The notes under the pieces are model-generated. The model saw nothing but the letters and a program-made list of their open reading frames with translations. It had not been told where the DNA came from and did not search any database. This document shows positions 9,149 through 16,255 of a stretch of DNA of 26,690 bases, in pieces. The position numbers and the translations under genes were made by a program. Source of the DNA: JACJYE01 sp964432875 (GTDB lineage Bacteria > Bacteroidota > Bacteroidia > Chitinophagales > Saprospiraceae); contig CAYSPJ010000071.1 in the NCBI GenBank assembly GCA_964432875.1, positions 1 to 26,690 on the forward strand. Reading direction: 5' to 3'. Positions within the stretch are counted from its first letter, which is position 1; every line of letters starts with the position of its first letter.

Positions 9149-10384
9149 TTAAAACCTGTACCGGCTCAAGTCCGCCGGATACGGCCTTGGGCGCTTCCGC
9201 TCGAATTCATAAATCAACCGGCCCAGGCGCGCCAGAGTGGGGTAGCCGATTTCGTCGTATTCATATTGGCCATCATTGAAAGTCTGGTTGCGGTTGACGA
9301 GGAGGTTGGCGCAGAGCAAAAATTCCACGCCCGTCTCGAAATCGACGATATACGCCACATCGGTGATGAAACCGTAGGCGATGCCCACCTTATTGAAGAT
9401 CCGGACGTGCGGCGGCAGCGGTTTCTTGCTGTCGCCGAAAAGAAAAAACTTGACGTAGCTATCCCAGTATTGATCGGGCGGATAGGCGGGGTAATCGCTC
9501 TGTTTTGGGGGGATAGACATGTATTTCCACAAAAAGTGGTAGTCCGCTTCGGTCAGGTTGAAGCGGCGCTGCGGCGGCACGGCTTCAGGGAAGATGACCG
9601 CCTGGAGCATGTCGTGCAAATCTTGCAAGGCGACGTAATTTTTAAAGCGGAAATCGAAAGGCTCCGGCACAATCTGGCCATCGTTGTCCATATACGCCAC
9701 GCCGCGCACCTGCTCTTTTAGCGGCAGGTTGGGGTAAAAAGCGCTATAAGACTCCTCTTGCTCGTAAAGGACTGAATCTCCGGCCACAAACTGGACGGGA
9801 TTGACATAGCGGTTGCCTTCCGCATCGAAGCCGCTGACCGACAGGCGGTGGATGATGCGCGAGTGGCGGTAGCCTTTCTCGACGAGCCGCCGGTTGAGCT
9901 CCTCTTGCCCGAGGAACTCGTAGAGGCGGTTGTAGGCGTCATTGTCGCTCACCAGGAAGATTTTTTTGATGTAGTGGGCGATGGAAGGCCAGCCGTCGGC
10001 CGCCGTAGTATCTTCGCGAACAGCCGTTTGGGGCGGGCGCCCGGCGCCGGTCAGCATGGGCGTGTCCTTATCCAGACCGGGTATGGCCAGCTCATTGAGC
10101 TTCTCCAGCGCCAAAAAAGCGGCGGGCATCTTGACGGTGCTGGCAGGATAGAAGTAGAGCTGGGAATCCAGCCCATAAGCATAGCTTGTGAAGGACGGGC
10201 GGTTGTCGGCATCGCGATCGATTTGGGTGTAGATGAGCTGGAGCTGGTGTTCCTGCGAGTGGCGCAGCACCTGCTCCAGCAGGCTATCGCCTGATTGGCG
10301 CAGCAATTGCGCCAAAAGATTTTCCTGGGCATGAGCAGCCAGTCCAAGGGCGGCGGCGAAGGCAAAGAGCAAGCATTTTTTCAT
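9149..10384 (-). CDS. Exported class A beta-lactamase-fold serine hydrolase
   Basis: I take the ATG at 10384 (MKKCLLFAF), two bases after the stop of the upstream gene; the in-frame TTG at 10390 overlaps that gene. The 411-residue product begins with a signal peptide ending near AAHAQ (residue 20). Penicillin-recognising motifs are present in order: STVK at 82-85 (nucleophile Ser82, Lys85), SDN at 146-148, and KVG at 332-334 in the place of KTG. The long SDN to KVG distance shows extra insertions compared with true class A beta-lactamases of about 290 residues. I see no obvious omega-loop glutamate motif, so a murein peptidase or unknown esterase role is as likely as antibiotic hydrolysis. 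It is the last gene of a probable operon with the PLP enzyme and the SEC-C protein. Confidence 0.85.
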   Translation of the reverse strand: MKKCLLFAFAAALGLAAHAQENLLAQLLRQSGDSLLEQVLRHSQEHQLQLIYTQIDRDADNRPSFTSYAYGLDSQLYFYPASTVKMPAAFLALEKLNELAIPGLDKDTPMLTGAGRPPQTAVREDTTAADGWPSIAHYIKKIFLVSDNDAYNRLYEFLGQEELNRRLVEKGYRHSRIIHRLSVSGFDAEGNRYVNPVQFVAGDSVLYEQEESYSAFYPNLPLKEQVRGVAYMDNDGQIVPEPFDFRFKNYVALQDLHDMLQAVIFPEAVPPQRRFNLTEADYHFLWKYMSIPPKQSDYPAYPPDQYWDSYVKFFLFGDSKKPLPPHVRIFNKVGIAYGFITDVAYIVDFETGVEFLLCANLLVNRNQTFNDGQYEYDEIGYPTLARLGRLIYEFERKRPRPYPADLSRYRF

Positions 10385-10386
10385 AA

Positions 10387-11445
10387 TCAACGATTTTCAG
10401 CGATAAAAGCGTCAATAAGCCCGGCAAGATAATCCAAATCTTCCGTTTCGTGCAGGGCGTTGAGCACGATGCGCGTAGCCGGCTCGTCGGCAGGGGTGGG
10501 GTAGGGGAACTGGGAGAGTAGGCAGCCGCGCTCCTCCAGCCAGGGGCCGAGCCGCTGTTCCGAAGTATAAAAAACGGGATAATCCTCGAAAGACTGGAAA
10601 AAACCCGTCGGTTGGACGGCCGCTCGGAAGTGGCGGATGTTGGCGCGCAGCTTCTCCAAGGCTTGGGGATAGTGTTCCCGCATCTGCAACATGCCGTACA
10701 AATAAGCGGGCGGGACGGGCGAAGCGCCGCCGAAAGAAGGGCTGCCCCACAGCTCGGTGATGCGCGCTTGTCGCCCCAGGATGGCGCCGCCTGGCACGCC
10801 CAGGGCCTTGCCCAGCGAGCTGATGACGATGAGCTCCACCTGCGGTGGCGGCTGGACGAAGCGGTAGGCCCCGCCGCCACCTGGCCCGACGACGCCCAGG
10901 CTGTGGGAATCGTCCAGCACCAAAATGACTTCCGCTTGCGCCGGTATTTCCTTTAACCATTCGAAGGTATAAGCCCGGGCGAACATAGAATCTACGGCAT
11001 TGGACAACAAGACGACCGGCCCCGCCGCCTGTTGGCAGATTTGCAGGGCTTGCGCGGCCCAGTCTTCGAAGCTGCCCTGGTAGTATTCTCCCGCCCCCCA
11101 AAGCGCCGGATGAGTGCCGGGCGCAAAATGCAGCGGCCCCACGCCCTCCAGGCTGCGTAGCACGATCTGCCCCGCTGCGGTGCCGGAAGAGACGGTCAGC
11201 GCTGCCTCGGCCCCAGTATAGCCCGCCAGCCAAGCCTCCGCCTCCTCGTAAATTGGAAAGCGGATATTGCCCAGGCGCGACCCACCGAAGTTGGCGCCCA
11301 AGCGCTGGACGCCTTCCGCCACGGCAGCCTTATAAGGCTCATACTGCGCCATGCCCAGATAGGACGTGCCGCTGAAGTAGCGGTAGCTGCGCCCGTCCAG
11401 GCAGGCCGTCCGGCCGGGGATGATGTCGGTGTGTCTGATGTCCAA
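10387..11445 (-). CDS. PLP-dependent aminotransferase class I/II, alpha-oxoamine synthase (BioF)-like
   Basis: The 352-residue protein has fold-type I features of the BioF/KBL group: FSGTSYLG near 24-31, a Gly-rich segment GANFGGSRLGN at 50-60, SSGTAAGQ at 86-93, DDSHSLGVVG at 178-187 (Asp for the pyridine nitrogen, His181) and SSLGKALGVPGG at 209-220 with the Schiff-base Lys213. It is somewhat shorter than typical BioF (about 385-400). No other biotin gene is nearby, so the acyl-CoA and amino-acid substrates are not known. The only start after the in-frame stop that keeps the N-terminus is a TTG at 11445; the first ATG (residue 32) would remove conserved sequence. It lies 20 bp after the SEC-C gene and 2 bp before the serine hydrolase. 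Confidence 0.8.
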   Translation of the reverse strand: MDIRHTDIIPGRTACLDGRSYRYFSGTSYLGMAQYEPYKAAVAEGVQRLGANFGGSRLGNIRFPIYEEAEAWLAGYTGAEAALTVSSGTAAGQIVLRSLEGVGPLHFAPGTHPALWGAGEYYQGSFEDWAAQALQICQQAAGPVVLLSNAVDSMFARAYTFEWLKEIPAQAEVILVLDDSHSLGVVGPGGGGAYRFVQPPPQVELIVISSLGKALGVPGGAILGRQARITELWGSPSFGGASPVPPAYLYGMLQMREHYPQALEKLRANIRHFRAAVQPTGFFQSFEDYPVFYTSEQRLGPWLEERGCLLSQFPYPTPADEPATRIVLNALHETEDLDYLAGLIDAFIAENR

Positions 11446-11465
11446 GGCTGATCAAGTTGTGCGTT

Positions 11466-13175
11466 TTATTTTTTGCCGCAGCAGTGCTTGTGTTTGCGCC
11501 CGCTGCCGCAGGGGCAGGGCTCGTTGCGGCCTACTTTGGGGGAGGTGGACACTGGTGCTCTTTTCTGCTCTTCCTTTTCGGAGAAGCGCTTTGGCAGCGG
11601 TGCCACATTTTCTGGATCAACCTCGCCAGATAACAATTCCGTTATCATCTTTGCGTAGGGATCGCTCTTGATTTCCTGTATCATCGCCAAGTCTTCTTCA
11701 GAAGGCGGGTGGGTGACTTTGCGTTGGCGATAGGAGCCATTATATGCTTCGATGATGTTTTCCGGTAGCGGCTCTCGACAAGTCTCATCCCAGGGTTCTT
11801 CAAATAAAGCCACAATCTTGGGCCAGTCGCCGATGATGTCTTCCGAAACGGCCCCTTGCTGGTAAAGCGTCTCAACGAGGGGGAGCAGCTCGCTTAAGCA
11901 TAGCCTTCCCGCTTCTACGGCCATCCAGCCGATGAGGTCGCTGTCAATCAGGCCTTTATCTTTGCTATGAAGCGCATAGAACTCGAAAAGGCTGGCAAAC
12001 CAAGCCTGCACCTCTGGCAAGCGTGCCGGGTCGCGCCACGCCAATTGGGCCACGGCATTGCTCACGGCTACTTTAGGGCTAAAGCCGACATACCGTTCTT
12101 GCATGAACTGCTGCAGGGTCGGCAGATGCTGCCCCGCGACGCGGGTGAGAAATGGGAAGGCCAAGCTATCGAGCGCATCCCCGGCCCAGAAAGCGTACAC
12201 TTGGTCTTCCTGCCGGAAAAAATCGAGCACCATCGGCAGGCATTCTTCGTAGCCAAGCACCCCCAGGAAGCGAAAGGCATGGCTGACAAAGTCGAGCCGG
12301 TCTTCCCGCCATCCCTGCCATTCTTCGACCTTTTGCCGGAAATAGCGATAGCGGCGCAAACTATCCTCCAGCACCCGGCTCAAATCTGTTGTGAGCGTAG
12401 CGCGAGGCAAGGCCGCAATAGCCTTTAATTCAACCGAGGAAAAAGAATTGATATCCTTGCGGTAAAAAGCCGCTATCTCCACATGGTGAAAGGCCGGCGG
12501 CTCGGTCGTCGAGGGATAAGGGGCCGTCGTCCGCGCTTCGACTTTTTTCCGCATGGCTGCCCGTTTCTTCAAACGCTCCACTGCGGACATCATTTCGCGC
12601 AGAGCGATGCGCCGGAGCGCCTCCTGAGCAATCGGGTGGTCTTGGTCAATTTCCAGCAATACCTGGTGCCGCTCTTTAGCTGCCTCTACCTTCCCTTCTC
12701 CCAATAATAAATGGATAACCGCCTGATAATAGGTCATCACCTCGGAGATATGGAAAACCTGCCGGTCGGGATACAGGTCCTGAAGCCATAATGAACTCCC
12801 CAGCAGACGGCGCGCAGCAGCGATGTCCCCTGCCTGCACCAGTCGGCTGGCCTCATTGACCAAACCAAACAGGTAGTGGGGGTGTTTTTCGCGGATTTCG
12901 CGCAGCACGGCATCGGCCTTGCGCCGCTTCCCTCCTTGCAGGTAAACGACATAGAGATGGTTTTTGAACTGCGGTACATCCGGAAACCTTTGGATGTACT
13001 GCTTTAAAGGCTGGATCAACTGCTGGTCCCCTTCCTGTACGGAAGGGTAGATTTTGTTGATGATTTCATCCGCTTCATCCGGGAGTTCAACCTCCTTCAG
13101 TGCATTGAACTCCACCGCGTAGGGGATATGCGGATGGCGGTAGGTAAATCGTGTATTGCGCTTCAGCATGATCAT
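11466..13175 (-). CDS. SEC-C motif protein with TPR-like N-terminus and DUF1186-like middle
   Basis: This 569-residue soluble protein has three parts. The N-terminus (about 45-200) holds helix pairs of TPR type. The middle (about 250-480) is an all-helical region resembling the DUF1186/HEAT-like domain often found with SEC-C. The C-terminus (548-569) carries the zinc-binding SEC-C motif CPCGSGRKHKHCC (Cys554, Cys556, Cys565, Cys566). SEC-C is best known from the SecA tail, where it binds SecB and ribosomes; many small proteins carry it as a metal-binding adaptor. The molecular role here is unknown. Two ATGs (13175 and 13169) are possible starts, both just downstream of a promoter-like TATCTTTG. 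It is the first gene of the probable operon. Confidence 0.8.
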   Translation of the reverse strand: MIMLKRNTRFTYRHPHIPYAVEFNALKEVELPDEADEIINKIYPSVQEGDQQLIQPLKQYIQRFPDVPQFKNHLYVVYLQGGKRRKADAVLREIREKHPHYLFGLVNEASRLVQAGDIAAARRLLGSSLWLQDLYPDRQVFHISEVMTYYQAVIHLLLGEGKVEAAKERHQVLLEIDQDHPIAQEALRRIALREMMSAVERLKKRAAMRKKVEARTTAPYPSTTEPPAFHHVEIAAFYRKDINSFSSVELKAIAALPRATLTTDLSRVLEDSLRRYRYFRQKVEEWQGWREDRLDFVSHAFRFLGVLGYEECLPMVLDFFRQEDQVYAFWAGDALDSLAFPFLTRVAGQHLPTLQQFMQERYVGFSPKVAVSNAVAQLAWRDPARLPEVQAWFASLFEFYALHSKDKGLIDSDLIGWMAVEAGRLCLSELLPLVETLYQQGAVSEDIIGDWPKIVALFEEPWDETCREPLPENIIEAYNGSYRQRKVTHPPSEEDLAMIQEIKSDPYAKMITELLSGEVDPENVAPLPKRFSEKEEQKRAPVSTSPKVGRNEPCPCGSGRKHKHCCGKK

Positions 13176-13192
13176 TGATTTGGCGGTAAGGG

Positions 13193-13200
13193 CAAAGATA
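13193..13200 (-). promoter_or_regulatory. Bacteroidota -7 promoter box for the SEC-C operon
   Basis: On the minus strand this reads TATCTTTG, an exact match to TAnnTTTG, and ends 17 bp before the ATG at 13175. No good -33 TTTG sits at the right distance. The -33 region would fall inside the adjacent inverted-repeat element. Confidence 0.55.
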
Positions 13201-13211
13201 AGAAAATCAGC

Positions 13212-13385
13212 AACTATTTACCATAGGCAAAAAGCTGCGAGCTGCGAGTTACGAGTTTTAGCCATGTCTCCAGGATTAAGCTCTGAATTATATGGAAGGA
13301 CGATTTTTTCTATGGTTGAAACCCGACAACCTCCTTTCGCCAAGGTCAGACTCGAAACTCGAAACTCGAAACTAGCTAAATAGTT
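13212..13385. repeat. Small inverted-repeat (MITE-like) intergenic element
   Basis: The outer ends are an exact 9-bp inverted repeat, AACTATTTA at 13212-13220 and its complement at 13377-13385. Inside each end is a GAGTT-rich direct-repeat block: GCTGCGAGCTGCGAGTTACGAG from 13234, and, on the other strand, TTCGAGT repeated three times (13350-13374). The two blocks are imperfect reverse complements, so the whole ~174 bp can fold back. AAAATCA flanks both sides (13203-13209 and 13389-13395), possibly a target duplication but offset by 2-3 nt. It encodes no protein. The rest of the 261-bp gap shows no gene. Confidence 0.55.
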
Positions 13386-13436
13386 ACAAAAATCATCGTT
13401 GATCGTATGGGCCCCGGGATCACAGCCAGCCCAGCC

Positions 13437-15017
13437 CTACACCCACACCGCAAACACCTTATTACCCTCCACTTCGATCCACTCCTGCGCCCAGGATTTC
13501 TCCTTCGCGCGCGGGTCGAAGATGACGAGGTAGCCCTCGGCCAGGCCTTGGCGCTCGAGGTAGTCGGCGAGCTGCTTCAAGCCCTCTTCGTGCGCCTTGG
13601 GGCCCCGCCAGATTTTCAGCTCCACGACATAACGGTGCTGCTGGAAGGTGACCGCCACGTCCAGGCGCCGCTCTTCCGAGATTTGTGGCTCTTTGAAAGT
13701 ATGGCCCTTACCGTTGAGGATAGGGTTGAGGAAAGCCAGGAAGACCAGGCGACCGTGGCGCTCCAGAAAGTCGCGGTCTTTGGCGCTGTGCTCCTGGCGC
13801 ATGTACTGCTGGAAGCTTTGCAGAACTTTCTCCATGTCGAGCGCGTTGCCGGGCCGCAAGTAGCGGGCTTGGAGCGTGTAGTCCTCGGCGCGCTCCAGCT
13901 CAGTGAGCGCCTTCACGCTCATGTAGTTGTAGATCACCTCGGCGTAGATGCGGTTGTGGATGTTTAGGCCTTCCCCGTTGCGCAAGATGCCGAACAGCAC
14001 CCCCAGGCCGATGCCCGGGTGATGGATGTTGTAGGGGATCGTTTTCCCTTCCAAAAGGATTGAATACACCAGCTCGTACAGCTTAGTATGGTTCTCCAGG
14101 TTCTTGATCAGGCTGTCGAAGTTGGTGTTGCTGCGGGTGGAGTGGATGAGCCGCCGGGCCGCCTCGTCGATATCGCCCAGGTGCCAGTTTTTATCCGCCC
14201 GCTCGGGCAGCATTTCCTCGTCCACGATCTTGCACAGGGCGCTGACCAGGAAGGGGTAGCCCGAGGTGTAGTAGTAGAGCCGCTCGGCCAGGGCGGGGGC
14301 GTCGAGAGTCACGCCCCGCTCGCGGGCATAATCCTCCAGCATAGGTACGATCTCGTGGGGCAGCAGGCTCATGGTCACCTTGAACTCGGCGGCGATGTTC
14401 CAGGGGCTGTTCTGCTTGGCTTCCTCGTCGGGGCGGAGCTTGGCTTTGAGGGTTTTTACGTCGTGTACGCCGGCCAGGACGACGGAGAGGAAGGTAGTAT
14501 CCATCCCGTCTTGGGCGTCCAGATATTTGCTGCGCAGCACCCCCAGGAAGTCGAGGAACATCTGGTTATTGCTGCTCTTATCCACTTCGTCGATGAGCAG
14601 CACGACTTTCTTCCCGCTCAATTGCACCATCTCAGTGATGACCCTAGAGAGCACGGACATCTTTTTCACTTGGGTGCTCTGCGCGAGCAGGAAAGCCGCC
14701 AGTTCGTCTTGCTGCTCTTGGGCAGCGCGAGCTTCCAACAAGCGGAGGAAAGCTTCGCAGAAATTGGCGGCGGCTTGAAAATCTTCGATGCCTAAGCTCT
14801 CGAAGCTGATGCTCAGCGCCAGATAGCCGGGGCGTCGCCGGAGCTCTTGGGCGATGCCTTTGAGCATAGTCGTCTTCCCATACTGCCGCGGCCGGCTGAT
14901 GGCGAAGTACGCGCCTTCCTCCACCAGGGCCAGCACCTGGGAGAGCTTTTCCGAGATGTCTGCCATGTAGTGCCTGGCGGGCAGGCATAGGCCGGTGATG
15001 TTGAATTTTTTCGGCAT
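13437..15017 (-). CDS. AAA-like ATPase fused to PD-(D/E)XK nuclease-like domain
   Basis: The 526-residue protein begins KKFNITGLCLPARHYM, typical of the AAA-like family (AAA_35 / AAA-ATPase-like). Its P-loop is SRPRQYGKTT at 41-50, where Arg/Pro replace the usual first Gly, and Walker B is VVLLIDEVD at 138-146. A helical lid (about 220-300) and a winged-helix-like region follow. The C-terminus (about 425-500) has a PD-(D/E)XK core: RLDVAVTF (Asp453) and YVVELKIW (Glu466, Lys468), with Gln482 in the next helix. The nuclease core therefore looks intact. The ATG at 15017 is the start: the TTG at 15050 lies inside the -7 promoter box. Such proteins often occur in many copies in Bacteroidota; defence, mobile-element or regulatory roles have been suggested, but none is shown here. 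Confidence 0.85.
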   Translation of the reverse strand: MPKKFNITGLCLPARHYMADISEKLSQVLALVEEGAYFAISRPRQYGKTTMLKGIAQELRRRPGYLALSISFESLGIEDFQAAANFCEAFLRLLEARAAQEQQDELAAFLLAQSTQVKKMSVLSRVITEMVQLSGKKVVLLIDEVDKSSNNQMFLDFLGVLRSKYLDAQDGMDTTFLSVVLAGVHDVKTLKAKLRPDEEAKQNSPWNIAAEFKVTMSLLPHEIVPMLEDYARERGVTLDAPALAERLYYYTSGYPFLVSALCKIVDEEMLPERADKNWHLGDIDEAARRLIHSTRSNTNFDSLIKNLENHTKLYELVYSILLEGKTIPYNIHHPGIGLGVLFGILRNGEGLNIHNRIYAEVIYNYMSVKALTELERAEDYTLQARYLRPGNALDMEKVLQSFQQYMRQEHSAKDRDFLERHGRLVFLAFLNPILNGKGHTFKEPQISEERRLDVAVTFQQHRYVVELKIWRGPKAHEEGLKQLADYLERQGLAEGYLVIFDPRAKEKSWAQEWIEVEGNKVFAVWV

Positions 15018-15047
15018 GGCGCGTGGCTTTGTTCCTGAACGCAACCC

Positions 15048-15055
15048 CAAAGATA
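15048..15055 (-). promoter_or_regulatory. Bacteroidota -7 promoter box for the AAA/PD-(D/E)XK gene
   Basis: The minus strand reads TATCTTTG, an exact TAnnTTTG match, 30 bp upstream of the ATG at 15017. It shows that the upstream TTG at 15050 is promoter rather than start codon. No clear -33 TTTG is seen at the usual distance. Confidence 0.55.
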
Positions 15056-15084
15056 GGGAAAAATCCCCAACTCCGATCCTGCCC

Positions 15085-15121
15085 GTAGAGGCGATTCAAA
15101 CGATTCCCCCATCGCCTCTAC
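15085..15121 (-). terminator. Hairpin after the dipeptide epimerase gene, possible terminator
   Basis: Perfect 11-bp arms (GTAGAGGCGAT at 15085-15095 and its complement at 15111-15121) enclose a 15-nt loop, starting 8 bp after the epimerase stop. On the minus strand a T-run follows only about 20 nt later, so it is not a classic U-tract terminator. The loop and 5' arm contain two CGATTC hexamers, the same hexamer found in the tandem palindromes on the other side of the epimerase gene. Confidence 0.45.
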
Positions 15122-15129
15122 CCTCCCTG

Positions 15130-16146
15130 TTAGCGAGGTAGCCCCGCCCCCGTACCATTCACCCCCGGAAATACCGGGTAGCCTGCATCGCTCAAGCGCA
15201 CGCCCGTAGCCGGATCGTTGCTCAGCAGCATGGCGCCGTCCATATCCACGTAATCCAACAGGGGCGTCAGTTGGGCGATAGCGGAGATACCGATGGAAGA
15301 TTCGGTCATACAGCCCACCATGACTTTGATGCCCAGGCGGCGGGCGTGGTCCACCATGCGTTTGGCGGGCGTCAGGCCGCCGCACTTCATCAGTTTGATG
15401 TTGATGCCGTGGTAGAAGCCGTAGCAGCGGGCCACGTCGGCTTCCACGTGGCAGGCCTCATCGGCGATGACGGGCAGGGCGCACTCGGCGTAGACCCGCT
15501 TCATGCCCTCCCAGTCGTCGGCCTTCAGCGGCTGCTCGAGGAATTCGACGCCCAACTCCTTGAGGCGGGGGGCGTAGGCGATGGCCTGCTCTGCCGTCCA
15601 GGCGGTGTTGGCGTCGATGCGGAAAGCCGCGTCGGTATGCTGGCGTAGGGCTTCGACGATTTCGATATCGTGGTCGGTGCCCAGCTTGACCTTGTACAAT
15701 GGCCAAGGCTGCTCTTCCATCTTGGCCACCATCTCCTCGATGCTGGCGATGCCGATGGTGAAGTTGGAGATGGGGAGGTGGTCCAGCTTCAGCCCCCAGC
15801 GCGCGTACACGGGCTGGCCATGCAGCTTGCCATGCAGGTCGTGCGCCGCTTCGTCCAGCGCGCAGAGGATGAAGGGGTGCTGCGCCAGGTGAGGCTGCAG
15901 GGTTTCCCAGAATTGCTCGGGCGTGTGCAGGGGCGTCGCCTCGATGAGTGGGCGCAGGCGCTCCAGCGTCTGCACCATCTCATCGAGCAGGATGCCGTAG
16001 TAGCGGGTCTCGGTGGCTTCGCCATAGCCGGAATGGCCGTCCTGGCTCAGCTCGACGACCAGGCTGGGCATCACGTCCCGCGATTCGTGGCTGATGGAGA
16101 AGGTGTGTTTCAGCCGCAGTTGGAAGGTATGGATGGTCAGTTTCAT
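15130..16146 (-). CDS. Dipeptide epimerase, L-Ala-D/L-Glu epimerase type (enolase superfamily)
   Basis: The 338-residue protein has the muconate-lactonizing subgroup layout: an N-terminal capping domain (1 to about 120) and a barrel with catalytic Lys152-x-Lys154 (YKVKLG), metal ligands Asp178 (RIDANTAW), Glu204 (EFLEQPL) and Asp229 (IADEAC), and the second catalytic Lys251 (INIKLMKCGG). The DMDG motif at 301-304 matches the Asp-x-Asp that binds the dipeptide amino group in known L-Ala-D/L-Glu epimerases (YkfB, YcjG), which supports that specificity. The enzyme converts L-Ala-D-Glu from murein to L-Ala-L-Glu in the cytoplasm. The LD-carboxypeptidase gene lies 109 bp upstream on the same strand, consistent with a murein-peptide recycling unit. 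Confidence 0.92.
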   Translation of the reverse strand: MKLTIHTFQLRLKHTFSISHESRDVMPSLVVELSQDGHSGYGEATETRYYGILLDEMVQTLERLRPLIEATPLHTPEQFWETLQPHLAQHPFILCALDEAAHDLHGKLHGQPVYARWGLKLDHLPISNFTIGIASIEEMVAKMEEQPWPLYKVKLGTDHDIEIVEALRQHTDAAFRIDANTAWTAEQAIAYAPRLKELGVEFLEQPLKADDWEGMKRVYAECALPVIADEACHVEADVARCYGFYHGINIKLMKCGGLTPAKRMVDHARRLGIKVMVGCMTESSIGISAIAQLTPLLDYVDMDGAMLLSNDPATGVRLSDAGYPVFPGVNGTGAGLPR

Positions 16147-16186
16147 GGAAATGGTTTTACTTTTGGTTCATGTTTTTTTCGTGGGG

Positions 16187-16246
16187 TTTTGCTGCTGGAG
16201 ACGATTCGTGAATCGTTTTTGCCAGCAGGAGACGATTCGTGAATCG
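16187..16246. repeat. Two tandem ~30-bp units, each with a CGATTC-GT-GAATCG palindrome
   Basis: The 19-bp core GGAGACGATTCGTGAATCG occurs at 16197-16215 and again, identical, at 16228-16246 (31-bp period). Each copy is preceded by T-rich sequence and a GC(TG/CA)GC(T/A)-like segment. Each core contains a perfect 6-bp inverted repeat with a 2-base centre. They lie between the stop of the LD-carboxypeptidase gene and the start of the epimerase gene. They could be a regulator's operator, a weak transcript structure or a dispersed repeat. Confidence 0.8.
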
Positions 16247-16255
16247 CCCCCGAGG

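Noticed and set aside
13231..13375. Short GAGTT/CGAAACT repeats considered as CRISPR or iterons
   Set aside because: Units are 7-9 bp, lack spacers, and there are no cas or replication genes nearby.
15670..16242. Plus-strand open frame of 190 codons, and others antisense to the epimerase, AAA and peptidase genes
   Set aside because: They are antisense to well-supported enzymes, have no recognisable motifs and show biased composition.
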